From: Centropus unirufus
Taxonomy: Eukaryota; Chordata; Aves; Cuculiformes; Centropidae
NCBI GenBank assembly: GCA_013397695.1
Contig: VYZI01000002.1
Coordinates: 9,406,660 to 9,470,659, forward strand
Reading direction: 5' to 3'
DNA length: 64,000 bases
Positions 13,801 through 24,307 of this stretch are shown here, in pieces. The position numbers and the translations under genes were made by a program. The notes below the pieces were generated by a model. It searched no databases. It was not told the DNA's origin and worked only from the letters and a program-made list of their open reading frames with translations. Each line of letters begins with the position of its first letter. The stretch's first letter is position 1.

Positions 13801-16800
13801 TATAACACTGGAAATGCTGTAGCACAAAATATCTGCTGAGTGAAACTGAAAACTGTAAAGAAACCCCATGTTGCTGGTGTTTAAAACCAAAACTAAAATG
13901 CCTGCTGCACTTATTACAAGGAAAACTTGCAAGGAGAACAAGGAGATAGAGAGAGGAGAGAGGAGATGGAAGGGTCACCACTTTCGAGGTTCTGTATGTT
14001 GTAGCACGTTTTCCTTTGTCCTACAGGTCTGAGAAGATGCACATGTCCCTGAGGCAGCAGATGTGTGTGCACTTTTTCAAACCCTCTGTCTGTCCTTGCC
14101 TGTCACCTATGTCAGATGCAGATCAGGTAATGGGTTGACACATGCTGCTCCTGTAACACTGCTCACCCTGTCTACTTGTGCAGGGTCACGTTTCAGAATC
14201 ATTAGTTCTGAGGCATTTTAACCCACATCATGCCAGGGCCGTACACCTTGCCCAGTATTTGTCTAATAGGATATTGTGGTTGGGTAGTATTTGAGGTACA
14301 TGGACAAGAGCCACTGCTTTTGGTTCAGCCTTGTAAAAGAACGCTCAAGCTATACATGGCAATAAGGCAGGGAGGATGAGGGAGAGAGAAAAACATATAT
14401 GCCATTCTGAGGTCTAAATATGTCTTGCAGATCTCTGTGACAGTGAGATGTATTGACAGAGGTCAGTTAAATTTACTTGGGAGAAAATACATCACCAACA
14501 TAGTTATGCAGACCGTGTCTTTGCTTATCAGTATCATTTCTGTCCTATAGGTACTGAATAAAAGTCCATTTTCTCTAAATCCCATTTTCTACCTTGCTAG
14601 AGTGAAATGGCTCTTCTTTTTATACACTTTTAGCCAAGACACAAAAATTACTTCAAATATCGATGTCAGCACTACCTTAAACACGGCTGCATTCTTGTTT
14701 AACTGTTAAAAATTAAAACAAGCTAAACAAAAAAAAAACAACAAAAAACCCAAACCACAATGAACCAAAACCAAATAAGAGAGAAGGAAGAAAACTACAA
14801 AAGAATTTGTTAATGGAGCTCTTGGATAGGAAAAATAAAACCTGAGCCTTTGCCATTCTTCAAATTTTGAGAAGTAAAATTACCAAGGGATCATTGCAGA
14901 CAACTCCATAGGGAAATCACCATAGGCAAAATAGGTTCTAGCTGTATTGACCAAGGAATGAATTAAAGTATTTCAATGAACTTTTTTCTTATCCAACATT
15001 ATAAGAAATTTACACGCAGATTGTGTAGAAACTGAATGGTCTACTAAATAAAGATGCCTATAAATTTCAAGACAGTATGAAGTTGCTTAAATAGGACCTC
15101 ACTGGGTAGGGAATGGCAGCATGTAAACATGAATTCACGTGAGCGGTAGTTTCAAGAGTTTTTTTTTATCTGGCTTAGTGGCCTCATCATCATTTGTTTA
15201 GAGGTGTTGATAATCTACACTTCAGGACAGCTACACCTATCAATAACAGAGTTAAGTGTTTACCCATTGCTGCGTGTACTCCTTGACTAGTAAAGACTAC
15301 CTAAAGGTGATTTAAGCATAAACACAGATTCTTTAGAGTTTATTTCTACCCATGTTCCTCAATGGCTTCTTGGAAACAGCTGTGGAGTTCATTACTTTGT
15401 TCTCAGCTATCAACAAGTACTCATGCCTGCTGTCATGGAAAATTTTCTAAACTCAAACTTTAATTCCTACTTATAAATTTGCTGAAGGGTTAGAAATATC
15501 TACTCACATTATGTTAAGAAAAACATGGCATATACTCATCTTATATGTTTCCCTCTTTTTTCCATATCTGTGTATTACATGTGCCTTTAAAAAGGCAGGC
15601 ATGCCTATACATGCCTGTTTATGTAAACTTATATCCACAAAATAGGTGTAGATATATTTGAATTGTTTGATCATGTAGGCAGTTGATCATGTAGACATAG
15701 ACAGATATATACAAACATAAAATAGATCTATAACTGTAAGTCACCAATGAACTTAACTCAGTATGTTTTGATGAATTAAGATTTACTAAACCTGCCTTTC
15801 AATAGCGTTTTTTAATCAAAAGTTTCTTTCCCAGACACTGGACAGATGAGTTGCCTGATAATTCAGTGGACCTGCGCTATGGCAAAGTTTCATTATTTTC
15901 ACTATTTTTTTTGTGCTTATATTGAGCTCAAAGTACCTGAACTTCTTTTAACACAATGGCATTCTGGCAGGGAAGGGATGGCCCAGGAAGAAAAGGAAAT
16001 ACATCATTATTTTTAGGGAAATTCCATCATTCCCACCGGAGCTGAAGCACATTATAAGTGTATTTAAATTCACATAACAATGTAATTCATTTTTCAAAGC
16101 ATTAATAATCTGCAAGTATCAATAAGCCTAATAGTAATAGGCTAAATATCACTGCACACCTTATTATCAAATGAGAATTGCCTCAGCTTTTAGCAAATAT
16201 ATTCTTTTTTTGATGCTTCATGCCTAACACTGTTCATATTGTGTTGCATACAGTAGCTTAACACAATATGACTCTTCAAACTGGATATGGCTCACATTTG
16301 AAATACTGACTGGGGGAATAATATGGGGTGACATGGGTGGAATGAATGATTTAGATTCTGTTTGATTTTGAGCTCCTTTACATTTTTTTGGCTAGAAGTC
16401 AAACCATAAAGATAAAATTGTGTTTGCTCATCATCAGTGGCTTGAAACTTTAAAGGAAGTTTTTGCACACATAAACTATTCATCTAGTGTGAAAGAAAGG
16501 ATTAATTGCATTTTGCATTTCTCAATTAATCTGAAAATCATGCTGAGAGGGAGGGACCAGAAACCTAGTCTGTAAAACATTTTCATACTGTACACCTTCT
16601 CTCCCTTTAAGGTTCCTTCTGGAATTTTTTATAAGAGCAGATAAAACACCAGATGTCTGAGGTGTTCAAATATCATACTGAGAAAAGCTGTACAATGTCC
16701 TGATAGATATTTTGAATTTTAAAGCCTTGTCTCAATAGCTCAAGCTGCTACTTCAGCCATCTTAATTCCCCAAAATTTTATTGCACTCTTCTGAAGCAGT

Positions 16801-19800
16801 AGAATAAAACTTTGATATTTGTATTTTTATGGCTGCAGTCATATTTTTTTCTTGTACAGTCAAATTGACATCCAGAAGCGAAGAAAAACTCAGAAACAAA
16901 ATAAATTTGAAAGCTATATTGATCGTGAGTATATCATCTCTGAAGAATAATACCTAAGGTATTAACTACAGTTGAACTTAAGTTAGAATTGAATCCATGT
17001 TGCATATTTTTGTTTATTTTTATACACTTTTGTCCTCTATATAGTTATCGAAAAGAATTATTTATAAAATGCTGTGGCTTTAAAACTTCATGGGGAAGTA
17101 GAACATGATCAACATACCTAATGACCTTTGACTGCATCTCAGAATATGAGGGAATTTTCTTAGTGTCTGAATATTAAACATTGATCCTTTTCTCTCTTCT
17201 TGTTTAATCACCAGTAAATTGAAATTTAATGTATAGTTTCTCACACTGGACTTCTACACTGTCTGTGCCATGTTATAGAAATCTGCTTCAGACAGATGGA
17301 CTGTCATTAGCAGAAGTTTTGATTCTGACACTTCAGTTTTAAAATATATTTAATATAAAATGTTTTTTGAGAAGAAAAGTAAAACTACTACTGGTTCATG
17401 GTAGATGCAGATCACACAGAAAAATTTGCAAAAGATGTAATCATGGCAAAAAATGTTCATTTACATATATATTATAATTTCTACATATTTCCCTTCTTTT
17501 TCTATGATCTCTATACTCAGAAAGATACTCCCAAACTGGACGCTGGGAGGCTGTTAAAATTCTTCTGTGATTGTTAAATCCAACATAATTTTTGGTTTTG
17601 GCTCTGCACTTCTATTTCAGTTACAATAAGAGTTGAATGCAAAACTCCTATTCCAATTTATTTTTTTCTGAATAGAAAAATTCAAGAAGTTGACCTTATG
17701 TTTGGGTGTATCCATTCTTTCATCATTTTACCTGATGCCTTATGAAGAACAGGTTATATTTATTATCTGTATCAAAGATGAGTGGAAAACCTAAAATCAC
17801 AGTTAACAGTATCACAAGGCCAGTAAACAACAGTGCCAAAATGTAGTGTGTATTCTTAGCTTTATTATTTCCATTGCTTTCATATACCTCTGTATTCTTC
17901 TACATTTACTCACCTCCTAACAGAAAATGACAGAATTTTTCATCTATAAATAAATAAATAGCTTCAGGAATCTGTTCAAAGAATTTGTGCATCTCCTTCT
18001 GGTGATCCAAAGTAATACATAAACAGATGTGGCATTTCAATGGAAAGCAGAGTATTTGAAAGTAATCAATCAAGGACCATCAACTACTAGACTAAATCAG
18101 TGCAAATATTCTGTTCTGTACTGAGGATGCACTTGCAGAAACAACTTAGTGCTTCATTACATGCAAGAAATAATATCACTGTTCACTGGTGCTATGCTTC
18201 ACATCGGAAGAAAACTGATGTGAATAAGAGCACTTTACTGATCATAAGACTAATGCAGGTGAGTTTTAATGTCTCTGGCTTCATCAGTGACACTCTTATT
18301 AGCTGTGGCCAGAGAGGCTGACCCTGGCATAATGAACTGATCTTCATCCGTGAGCTTGCATGTTGGTGTCCTACTGCTGACTAACCAGTACTCAGCAGAG
18401 ATGATTAGGAGTTCTGCCAGGGTTATCAATTTCTGAGATCCATTTCTGTAATTGGTAGCAGTCATATCGTTAACATAGCTCAATCAACACCCAGACAAGG
18501 CCAAGTCATACAACTCTACATGGCTTTAGCGACCTTTGGTCAGCTAGAAAAATGCCAGCATCTCAGCAACAGTTCACAATTCTCCCTGGAGTGACTTTAT
18601 GAATCTGGTCCAAATTAGTCTATCCAAGCTTCCTCTTGAATTGAGAAAGAGTTTATTCTCATAAATAACTCATCAATAGGGTAAGGATCTATGAAAAAAT
18701 TAGTTGCCCCTTGGGAGAGGCTTATCTCTGTTGACTAAACAGCAATAATGCCTTGATAACTTAATGGTGAGGTTTCTTCCAGAGGCCTGTGTTACTTGAC
18801 ATATGACTGTAAGGGCAAGAGCATCAACATCAATATAGAACTGACGTAATAATCAAATTTGTAGGCTCTGGAGACTCCTGGGTTGGTAAGTATGTGCCCA
18901 CAATGCTTGTCATAGGAACTTTGTCGGGTCTTCTGGAATTATGTGACGATGCGCCTTTTACAGGTTTAAGATCCCATCATTTGTGTACAGTGCTATTCAT
19001 CAAGCATGCTTCGCACTTTGCACAGGAATTACTGTGAAGTTGTACAAGTACCTGCTTTTTAGGCAACAAGTTCTGTGTTATGGGAGTAAGTGTGAGACCC
19101 TTTGGTTTCATTTTCTCATTCCAAACTAAATGTGTCTACCAATTTAGACACTTTTACACTGTTGACAATTCTGAATAGGATATATTAAATAGTGATAGTG
19201 AAAAAATGATGAACAGATCTATGTAAGAATACACTAATCATGTTTCCTTGTACTTGACCCTATTAATGAGTCATGAGCTCAAGTTCATAACTGTTATTAA
19301 ATAAATATCCCTTTAAGTGTGCAAACATAGGATTTCATCTGTTTCATAATGCTGTGATAAAATATTTGTACTCTGGTTAAGGTCGTGGAGGCTGTATGAC
19401 TAACAGCATGAAAATAGAAAGCATTTCTATTCTATCCTATCCCGCTGCATAAAGCATGCCTGGCTAACTACTAAAGGAAGAAAGAAGGATACTCATGTTC
19501 ACTTAGTATGATGTCATTCTTTCAGCTTCCATGACCAAAGAGACATGATATATTTGATTAAAAGGAAGTTCTGAAACAAATTATCTTGTTTCTATAAAGA
19601 TAAAATAAAATAAAAGAGCAGGTAAAGAAGTAAGAAAAGTTACCAGAAGTCAGGAAAACAAACCTTTATCTGATTGTATGATATGTAAAGCTTATGAGCA
19701 GAACATAGCCCAGTATATGATATTGAAATAAATAATATAGATATTGAAATAAAACAAAATAAGGTACAACTTTACTGCTTGGTGTCGGAGAGGTCATTCT

Positions 19801-20139
19801 TCTCCAAAATAGCTCTAGCAGTGTGCTCCAACAGAAGAGAGATATCTGTGTTTTCAGCATAACTACAGAATCAGGAGAATTTGCTGCATCGAAAAAATGC
19901 TATCATTTTTCTGGCTATTCTAACCTTAGTCCTTAGGGATGACCCCAATACGCCCTGCTATGATTGGAGTCTAAATACAACAAAGCTGACTTTAATCTTG
20001 TTGAATTTGAAATGTGAAAATGCTTAACACTGAGAAAGACTAATTTGGAAATTTTCATGACTACAGGAAAAGACTAGGCTCAGAGCAAACCAAAAACTCT
20101 GCAGAAGAAAATGGAGAGGTGTGCTGCAAATTTCCAAAT
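10836..20139. other. Long unique region, no confident gene
   Basis: More than 9 kb without a recognisable transposon. Scattered frames of 60-75 codons show no familiar domains. Small features: a tract of A and AAC around 14729-14750, a perfect 8-bp inverted repeat CAGGCATG/CATGCCTG at about 15596-15617, a short direct repeat of GATCATGTAG near 15670-15695, and (AAAT)n at about 17948-17960. Three splice-like sites were noticed (11690-11754, 14027-14126, donor at 18258/18259); only the second is listed as a separate candidate. If this window is intronic, real small exons could be hidden here. Confidence 0.45.
14027..14126 (+). other. Weak candidate exon with splice-like boundaries
   Basis: A 100-base segment is preceded by a pyrimidine-rich tract and CTACAG (14021-14026) and followed by CAG/GTAATG (14124-14132). 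The frame starting at 14028 is open for all 33 codons and is GC-richer than its surroundings. I do not recognise the predicted peptide, and no partner exon was found. AG...GT pairs like this occur by chance every few kilobases, so this is a candidate only; it could be a lncRNA exon, a cassette exon or nothing. Confidence 0.12.
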
Positions 20140-20545
20140 ACCATATTGAGCATGTACAGTATAATAAGAAGAATTAGGTCAGGAGAAGGGGGGAAAGTAA
20201 TTAATTTTTTATCTCAGTGCAGAGAATGGGTGAGACTGTATTTGAGTGCTTTACACTGTTTTGGGCTCCATAATGCAAAAAAGATTTTGCTGAATTGGAA
20301 AGTATCCAAAAAAGAATAACAAAAATGATAAAAAAGTTTATTAAGAAAAGGGAATTTGCAAAGCCTGGGGAAAGTAGGACTAAGGCACAACATGAAAGCT
20401 AATTCTAAATACCTGCAGGGGGATTAACAAAAAAAAATCACGGGGGGTGGAGTAGGGAGAGAAAATGTATTTCAGCAATCAGTTCAGGTACAAGGAAAAT
20501 AATTATCTCAAATTAACTTTGCACAAAAGAAAAAAAAAAAAGTGC
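20140..20545 (+). mobile_element. Heavily decayed CR1 LINE fragment
   Basis: Plus-strand remnant of the CR1 ORF2 C-terminal region. Recognisable anchors are GAGACTGTATTTGAGTGC (about 20232-20249, matching the segment encoding R-P-H-L-E-Y/W), TTTTGGGCTCCATAATGCAAAAAAGATTT (Q-x-W-A-P-x-x-x-K-D), AAAGTATCCAAAAAAGAATAACAAAAATGAT (V-Q-R-x-A-T-K-M-I) and a trailing region that follows the CR1 order. Divergence is much higher than in the other copies, and A-rich insertions have accumulated. Boundaries are approximate. Confidence 0.65.
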
Positions 20546-20607
20546 CTGTGTGCAGCTTGCACTCGGTCTCATACAAGTCAGTTCATTGACTCTGAGCTGG
20601 AAAACCT

Positions 20608-20670
20608 GTGTACATAGTAGTACACATAGGTGTACTACATAGGTACTGTGTACCTGTGTACACGTAGTAC
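20608..20670. repeat. Cluster of overlapping inverted repeats (GTAC-rich)
   Basis: Several overlapping palindromic arms based on GTGTAC, TAGTAC and GTACTAC lie within about 60 bases. For example, GTACTACATAGGTAC can pair with GTACCT...GTAGTAC across a 3-base loop if an 8-base bulge (GTGTACAC) is allowed. GTGTACATAGTAGTACAC is itself a partial palindrome. The segment directly follows the decayed CR1 and a short unique stretch. It could extrude as a hairpin; no function is implied. Confidence 0.6.
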
Positions 20671-22339
20671 AAAAGCATGTGTTCAAAAACTGGGCTTCTG
20701 CATACTTTCTGAGTTGTCATATGCCATGTGTATTATATACATATGGAAAAAAAAAGACTTGTTAAGGAAAAAAAACCCTAGAATACAGTGATAGGAAAAA
20801 AAGAAAAGATAGGTTCTGAATACATACTGCATGTACCCAAACACAGAATTGTTATCTGTCCCTCCCCATTCCCCCCCTCCTGTTTAAATTATAATTACAT
20901 ATTCTGTGGCAGAAATGTATGAGAATGTTAAAAAAATGTCCAAGTGAGCTGAGTCTTCATGAAACTCTAAGAATCCCTGAAATTTCCTACTTTTTGAGTT
21001 AACGAGTCTAGAACAGGAAAATAATTTTTTATCCGCACTTGTTAGCATGCACATTAATAAAATATCACAAAATAAAGTGTTTTCCTGTAATAACAAAAGA
21101 GCAATTCTTAAAAAAACCAGATCCATGGTGTCTTTGGTTTGGGACTTTTGTCCATTTGCCTGTTTTTCATTTTGCATTTACTGTACAGTGAATTATTTTT
21201 TTCTGTTTATTAATAAAGATCTGTGATGATTCATCTCTTCAATGCCAAACACCTGAAATCACAATAAATAACTTTTATTTTCTTGGAAAAAATAGAAATT
21301 GAAAGACAAAATATATGTAATGAAAAGACTGATTCACATGCACTCATAAAGTGCAAATTACTCTCCATTGTGTAAGAATACTTCAGAAGCTTTTTCCTGA
21401 TCTCCTAAAAGTGAAAGAATTTTAGCTTTGTGATTTCTTTGGACTATAACGATAAATGTGTGGCTTAACTCCCAGACTTTACTTCAAAATTTTGTGGGCT
21501 AATTATCAATTTCAACCTTCTGCTCTACATGTTTAATAATATACCACAGCTCATTCAGATCAGAGTAATGTTGAGAGCAATGCACTTTTAGTTGCTGGAA
21601 ATATGCTGTTGGCACTAAGCAGATAATATTTATAACAATAAAATGAAATATACATTCCAGTTTTAAATTTAGCCATGTTTATTAAGGATGAAAGAATTTC
21701 TGTGAAATTCTGTGAAAAGGATGAAAGAGCTCACTGCTCTGGAGTGTACATTTAAATTCCACATCACGTCACCTCCAGCTAATTGTTAAACTGGGTCAGA
21801 GGATTCTGATCCATTATGTTAACCCTTCATTGAGAATTTGGTACCTTCCTGAGTTATGCATCTAATCTCAGTTAAGGAATGAATTTGTTAATTGATTTGA
21901 CTAGTTCCAATTATGTGAAAAGGATTTTTCAGTAAGAATTTTTATAGTTGATATGGACTTCTCCTGGACCTTGTTATATTTTCCTCTCTTTCCCTAAAGA
22001 AAAGGAAAAGATGAAATCTTGCAATTTTCTATAATATATTTATTAGGAAGAATAATCAAATGTAATTTCTTAGGTTTCTTAGCACTTTGAGAAAATTTTC
22101 TGTATGAAAAGTGTCCAATGGCTTCAAGTGAACAAACATATCTGGGTAAACCTTTTGTATGGTATAAGACTGCCGCAGCACAGACACAAATCTCTGTTCA
22201 TCTATAAAAACCCAGAGTAGCATGCTTTGTGCTGCAGTTGTTCTGTCACTTTCACTTATCATTTCAAGTTGTGTTATTTTGATGGCTTTTCAGTAGCAGG
22301 ACAACCAGGGCTGACGCAGAGATAATGAAATACTGAAAG
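20671..22339. other. Unique AT-rich DNA, no gene seen
   Basis: No recognisable gene or transposon. A minus-strand open frame at 20884-21177 (97 codons) has no motif that I recognise, lies in ordinary AT-rich sequence and is best treated as chance. A short local duplication of TTCTGTGAAA lies at 21698-21717. Confidence 0.5.
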
Positions 22340-22412
22340 CATCAAACAACAGGGATGGATCCCAGAACCCTGAAGGAACTGGATGATGTGGTTGCCAAGC
22401 CACTCAATCATA
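22340..22412 (+). mobile_element. CR1 copy A, left part (host of nested insertions)
   Basis: GGGATGGATCCCAGAACCCTGAAGGAACTGG at about 22352-22382 and CAAGCCACTCAATCATA at 22396-22412 match the CR1 ORF2 region just upstream of the RT core. The same region is present in the CR1 at 56138-58047 (around 56600-56660). Homology stops at 22412 and resumes at 23512, where the uninterrupted CR1 continues. The upstream edge near 22340 is uncertain. Confidence 0.75.
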
Positions 22413-22441
22413 CTTGAACATGAGTTAGCACTGTGCCCAGG
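22413..22441 (+). mobile_element. CR1 copy B, left part (nested in copy A)
   Basis: CTTGAACATGAGTTAGCACTGTGCCCAGG corresponds to the CR1 ORF2 segment encoding N-M-S-x-x-C-A-Q-V, which in intact elements is followed directly by the V-A-K-K-A-N-G segment. Here that continuation is displaced to 22910 by the LTR insertion. Copy B is a 5'-truncated CR1 that inserted into copy A. Confidence 0.75.
22436..22441. repeat. Target-site duplication CCAGG-type, left copy (6 bp)
   Basis: CCCAGG at 22436-22441 is repeated exactly at 22904-22909, immediately outside the TG...CA ends of the LTR. Removing the LTR and one copy restores the continuous CR1 sequence GTGCCCAGGTGACCAAG. A 6-bp duplication is typical of class II (ERVK, alpha- and betaretrovirus-like) integration. 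Confidence 0.85.
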
Positions 22442-22903
22442 TGCTGCGATGGAGAGACGGAGACCTGGCTTGATGCAAGTCAGAATCTGCTTTATTGATA
22501 ACAGCGGTCATTTTTATATCTTTTAGCAAGCAATAAGCAATACAATAAGCAATATGTGTCTTAAGGTGATTGGTTCTAAAGCTAATTAGCTAATACATAT
22601 TACAAAACTTGAGCTCATGATTGGTTGACATTTACACTCAGCATAACTCTCCAACTTCCTTGTTCGGCTTCCTTCTTGCGGTTTACTCTGCTTGCCTCAG
22701 CGCATTCTTTCTTCTTTCGACATTCTGTTTTTGTCTGGCAAACAAGTCCTAGAACAAGGTGTCCTTGGGCTTCAGCGCGCACTAAAGCCTCTAGAGATTA
22801 GATCCGTTACATCTTGTGCAATTCACGAGACGCTAGGTCGAGCACATCCTTCCTAATCAACTGGAATTCACTAGAGGTCCTTGAGATGGGGCCATCCCCG
22901 TCA
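22442..22903 (-). mobile_element. Solo LTR of an ERVK-like (class II) endogenous retrovirus
   Basis: The 462-bp element begins TGCTGCGATGG and ends CCATCCCCGTCA on the plus strand. Read on the minus strand it starts TGACGGGGATGG and ends CCATCGCAGCA, so the ends are an imperfect inverted repeat with the canonical TG...CA. It is flanked by a perfect 6-bp duplication (CCCAGG). On the minus strand there is a TATA-like box followed closely by AATAAA, an arrangement seen in class II LTRs. No gag, pol or env sequence is present, so it is a solo LTR, formed by recombination between the two LTRs of a former provirus. It keeps roughly a dozen or more CpG sites, while surrounding DNA is nearly CpG-free; this suggests a comparatively recent insertion. 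Family assignment is inferred from structure only. Confidence 0.85.
22491..22519 (-). promoter_or_regulatory. LTR core promoter and polyadenylation signal
   Basis: On the minus strand GATATAAAAATGACC (complement of 22508-22520) forms a TATA-like box. About 20 bases downstream lies AATAAAGC (AATAAA complementary to 22491-22496). The close TATA to AATAAA spacing resembles class II avian LTRs, in which the poly(A) signal lies at the end of U3. Whether it still starts or ends transcripts cannot be told from sequence. Confidence 0.6.
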
Positions 22904-22909
22904 CCCAGG
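22904..22909. repeat. Target-site duplication, right copy (6 bp)
   Basis: CCCAGG, identical to 22436-22441. It marks the right edge of the solo LTR. Confidence 0.85.
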
Positions 22910-23511
22910 TGACCAAGAAAGCCAATGGCATCTTGGCCTGTATCAGAAACAGCGTGGCCAGTAAGTCCAGGGGGGGGTTATTCTCCCCTTGTACTCGGCA
23001 TTGGTGAGGCTGCATTTCGAATCCTGTGTTCAGTTCTGGGCCCCTCACTACAAGAAGGATGTTGAGATTCTGGAGCATGTCCAGAGAAAGGCAACAAAGC
23101 TGGTGAAGGGACAGGAGAACTAGTCTTATTAGGAGTGGCTATGGGAACTGCGGCTGTTTAGCCTGGAGAAGAGGAGGCTGAAGGGAATCCTTGTCATGCC
23201 TACAACTGCCTGAAAGGAGATTGTAGAGAGGTGGGTACTGGTCTCTTCTCCCAAGTCACAGGTGATAGGATAAGGTGAAATGGCCTTAAGTTGTGCCAGG
23301 GGAGGTTCATATTGGACATTAGGAAAAATATTTTTCACTGAAAGGGTCATCAGACACTGGAACTGTCTGCCCAGGGAGGTGGCTGAGGTGGCATCCCTGG
23401 ATGTACTTAAAAGACGGGTAGATGAGGTACTTAAGGATATGGTTTAGTGGCAGGTAGGGATAGTTCGACTTGATGATCTCAGAGGTCTTTTCCAATCTGG
23501 TGAATCTATGA
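22910..23511 (+). mobile_element. CR1 copy B, right part with 3' terminus
   Basis: This continues copy B after the LTR. TGACCAAGAAAGCCAATGGCATC encodes the V-T-K-K-A-N-G-I segment, followed by L-A-C-I-R-N-S-V-A-S, then the region GCCTGGAGAAGAGGAGGCTGAAG (S-L-E-K-R-R-L-K) near 23160-23185 and a complete 3'UTR with TTCGACTTGATGATCTCAGAGGTC. It ends in a degenerate GAATCTATGA at 23502-23511. Similarity to the avian CR1 pattern is high compared with other copies, consistent with its being younger than copy A. Frames on the coding strand are broken. Confidence 0.85.
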
Positions 23512-24215
23512 AAAGTCATAGCAGTCAGGGGAAGTCCCTGGTGACTGGAAGAAGGGCAACACTGTGCCCATTTTTCAAAAGAGTAGAAAAGATCACCCTG
23601 GGAACTACCAGCCTGTCAGCTTAACATCTGTCCTGGTAAATATCGTTGAACAGATCCTCCTAGAACTACGTGAAAGCACATGGAGGACAGGGAGGTGAAG
23701 AGAGGCAGCCAGCATGGCATCAACAAGGCAAGTCCTGCCTGATTAACCTAGGGGCTTTCTATGTATGATGTGGTGACCACACCAGTGGACACAGGGAAAG
23801 CAATGGGTGTCATCTACCTGGATTTCTGTAAAGCCTTTAAAGCAGTCCCCCACAACATCTTTCTCTCTAAACTGGCGAGGCAGGAATTTGATGGGCGGAC
23901 TGTTCAGTGGATAAGGAATTTGTTGGATGGTTGCTTTGAGAGAGTAGTGGTCAATGGCTTGATGTGGAGATGGAAATCCCTGACAAGTGGTGTCCCTCAG
24001 GGTTCTTCACTGGGACCAATGCCATTTAACATTTTCATTGATTGAAGGCACCCTCAGCAAGTTTGTGAATGACACCAAACTGAGTCTTGCAGCTGTCACA
24101 CCAGAAGAATGGTATATCCAGAGGGACCTGGACAAGCTAGTTAAGTTGGCCAATATGAGCCTCATGAGGTTCAAAAAGGAAAACTTTCCTGTTGATTCTG
24201 TGATTATATGTCTGT
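23512..24215 (+). mobile_element. CR1 copy A, right part with RT domain
   Basis: Copy A resumes at AAAGTCATAGCAGTCAGG, directly continuing the sequence interrupted at 22412. It covers the RT domain up to about 24175 (encoding M-S-L-M-R-F). It then appears to jump to a short tail resembling a CR1 3' end (GTTGATTCTGTGATTAT, 24192-24208), so most of the C-terminal region and 3'UTR is deleted. The uninterrupted version of the insertion site is visible in another copy at 56641-56675, where CCATGATATTTGAAAAGTTATG is continuous. Confidence 0.8.
23761..24045 (+). pseudogene. CR1 reverse transcriptase remnant (in copy A)
   Basis: An open stretch of 94 codons in CR1 copy A encodes the first half of the RT palm. 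Motif A reads I-Y-L-D-F-C-K-A-F-K-A-V-P-H; the catalytic Asp of the Y-L-D-F box is kept, while the A-F-D that usually follows has become A-F-K. It is followed by W-I-R-N-L-L, R-V-V-V-N-G and the S-G-V-P-Q-G-S-S-L-G-P box (about residues 79-88). The frame shifts near 24030-24050, and the catalytic box continues in another frame (23987-24217) as F-V-N-D-T-K-L, with the first of the two catalytic Asp residues changed to Asn. The protein would be inactive. CR1 RT normally primes reverse transcription of its own RNA at nicked chromosomal DNA. The Met at 23761 is internal to the domain and is not a real start. Confidence 0.85.
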
Positions 24216-24307
24216 AATTGGTAATGGAAATCCTTTCTCAGTTAATTAACTGCAGCCGTGCTGTTTGACAATTTTAGTGAAGATGTACAACACCATGTGT
24301 CAGTTGT

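Noticed and set aside
15596..15617. Perfect 8-bp inverted repeat CAGGCATG/CATGCCTG
   Set aside because: Short palindromes of this size are common by chance; no context suggests a function.
18100..18258. Open stretch ending in a donor-like GCAG/GTGAGT at 18258
   Set aside because: No convincing polypyrimidine tract or acceptor upstream, the frame is unremarkable, and GTGAGT occurs by chance often enough.
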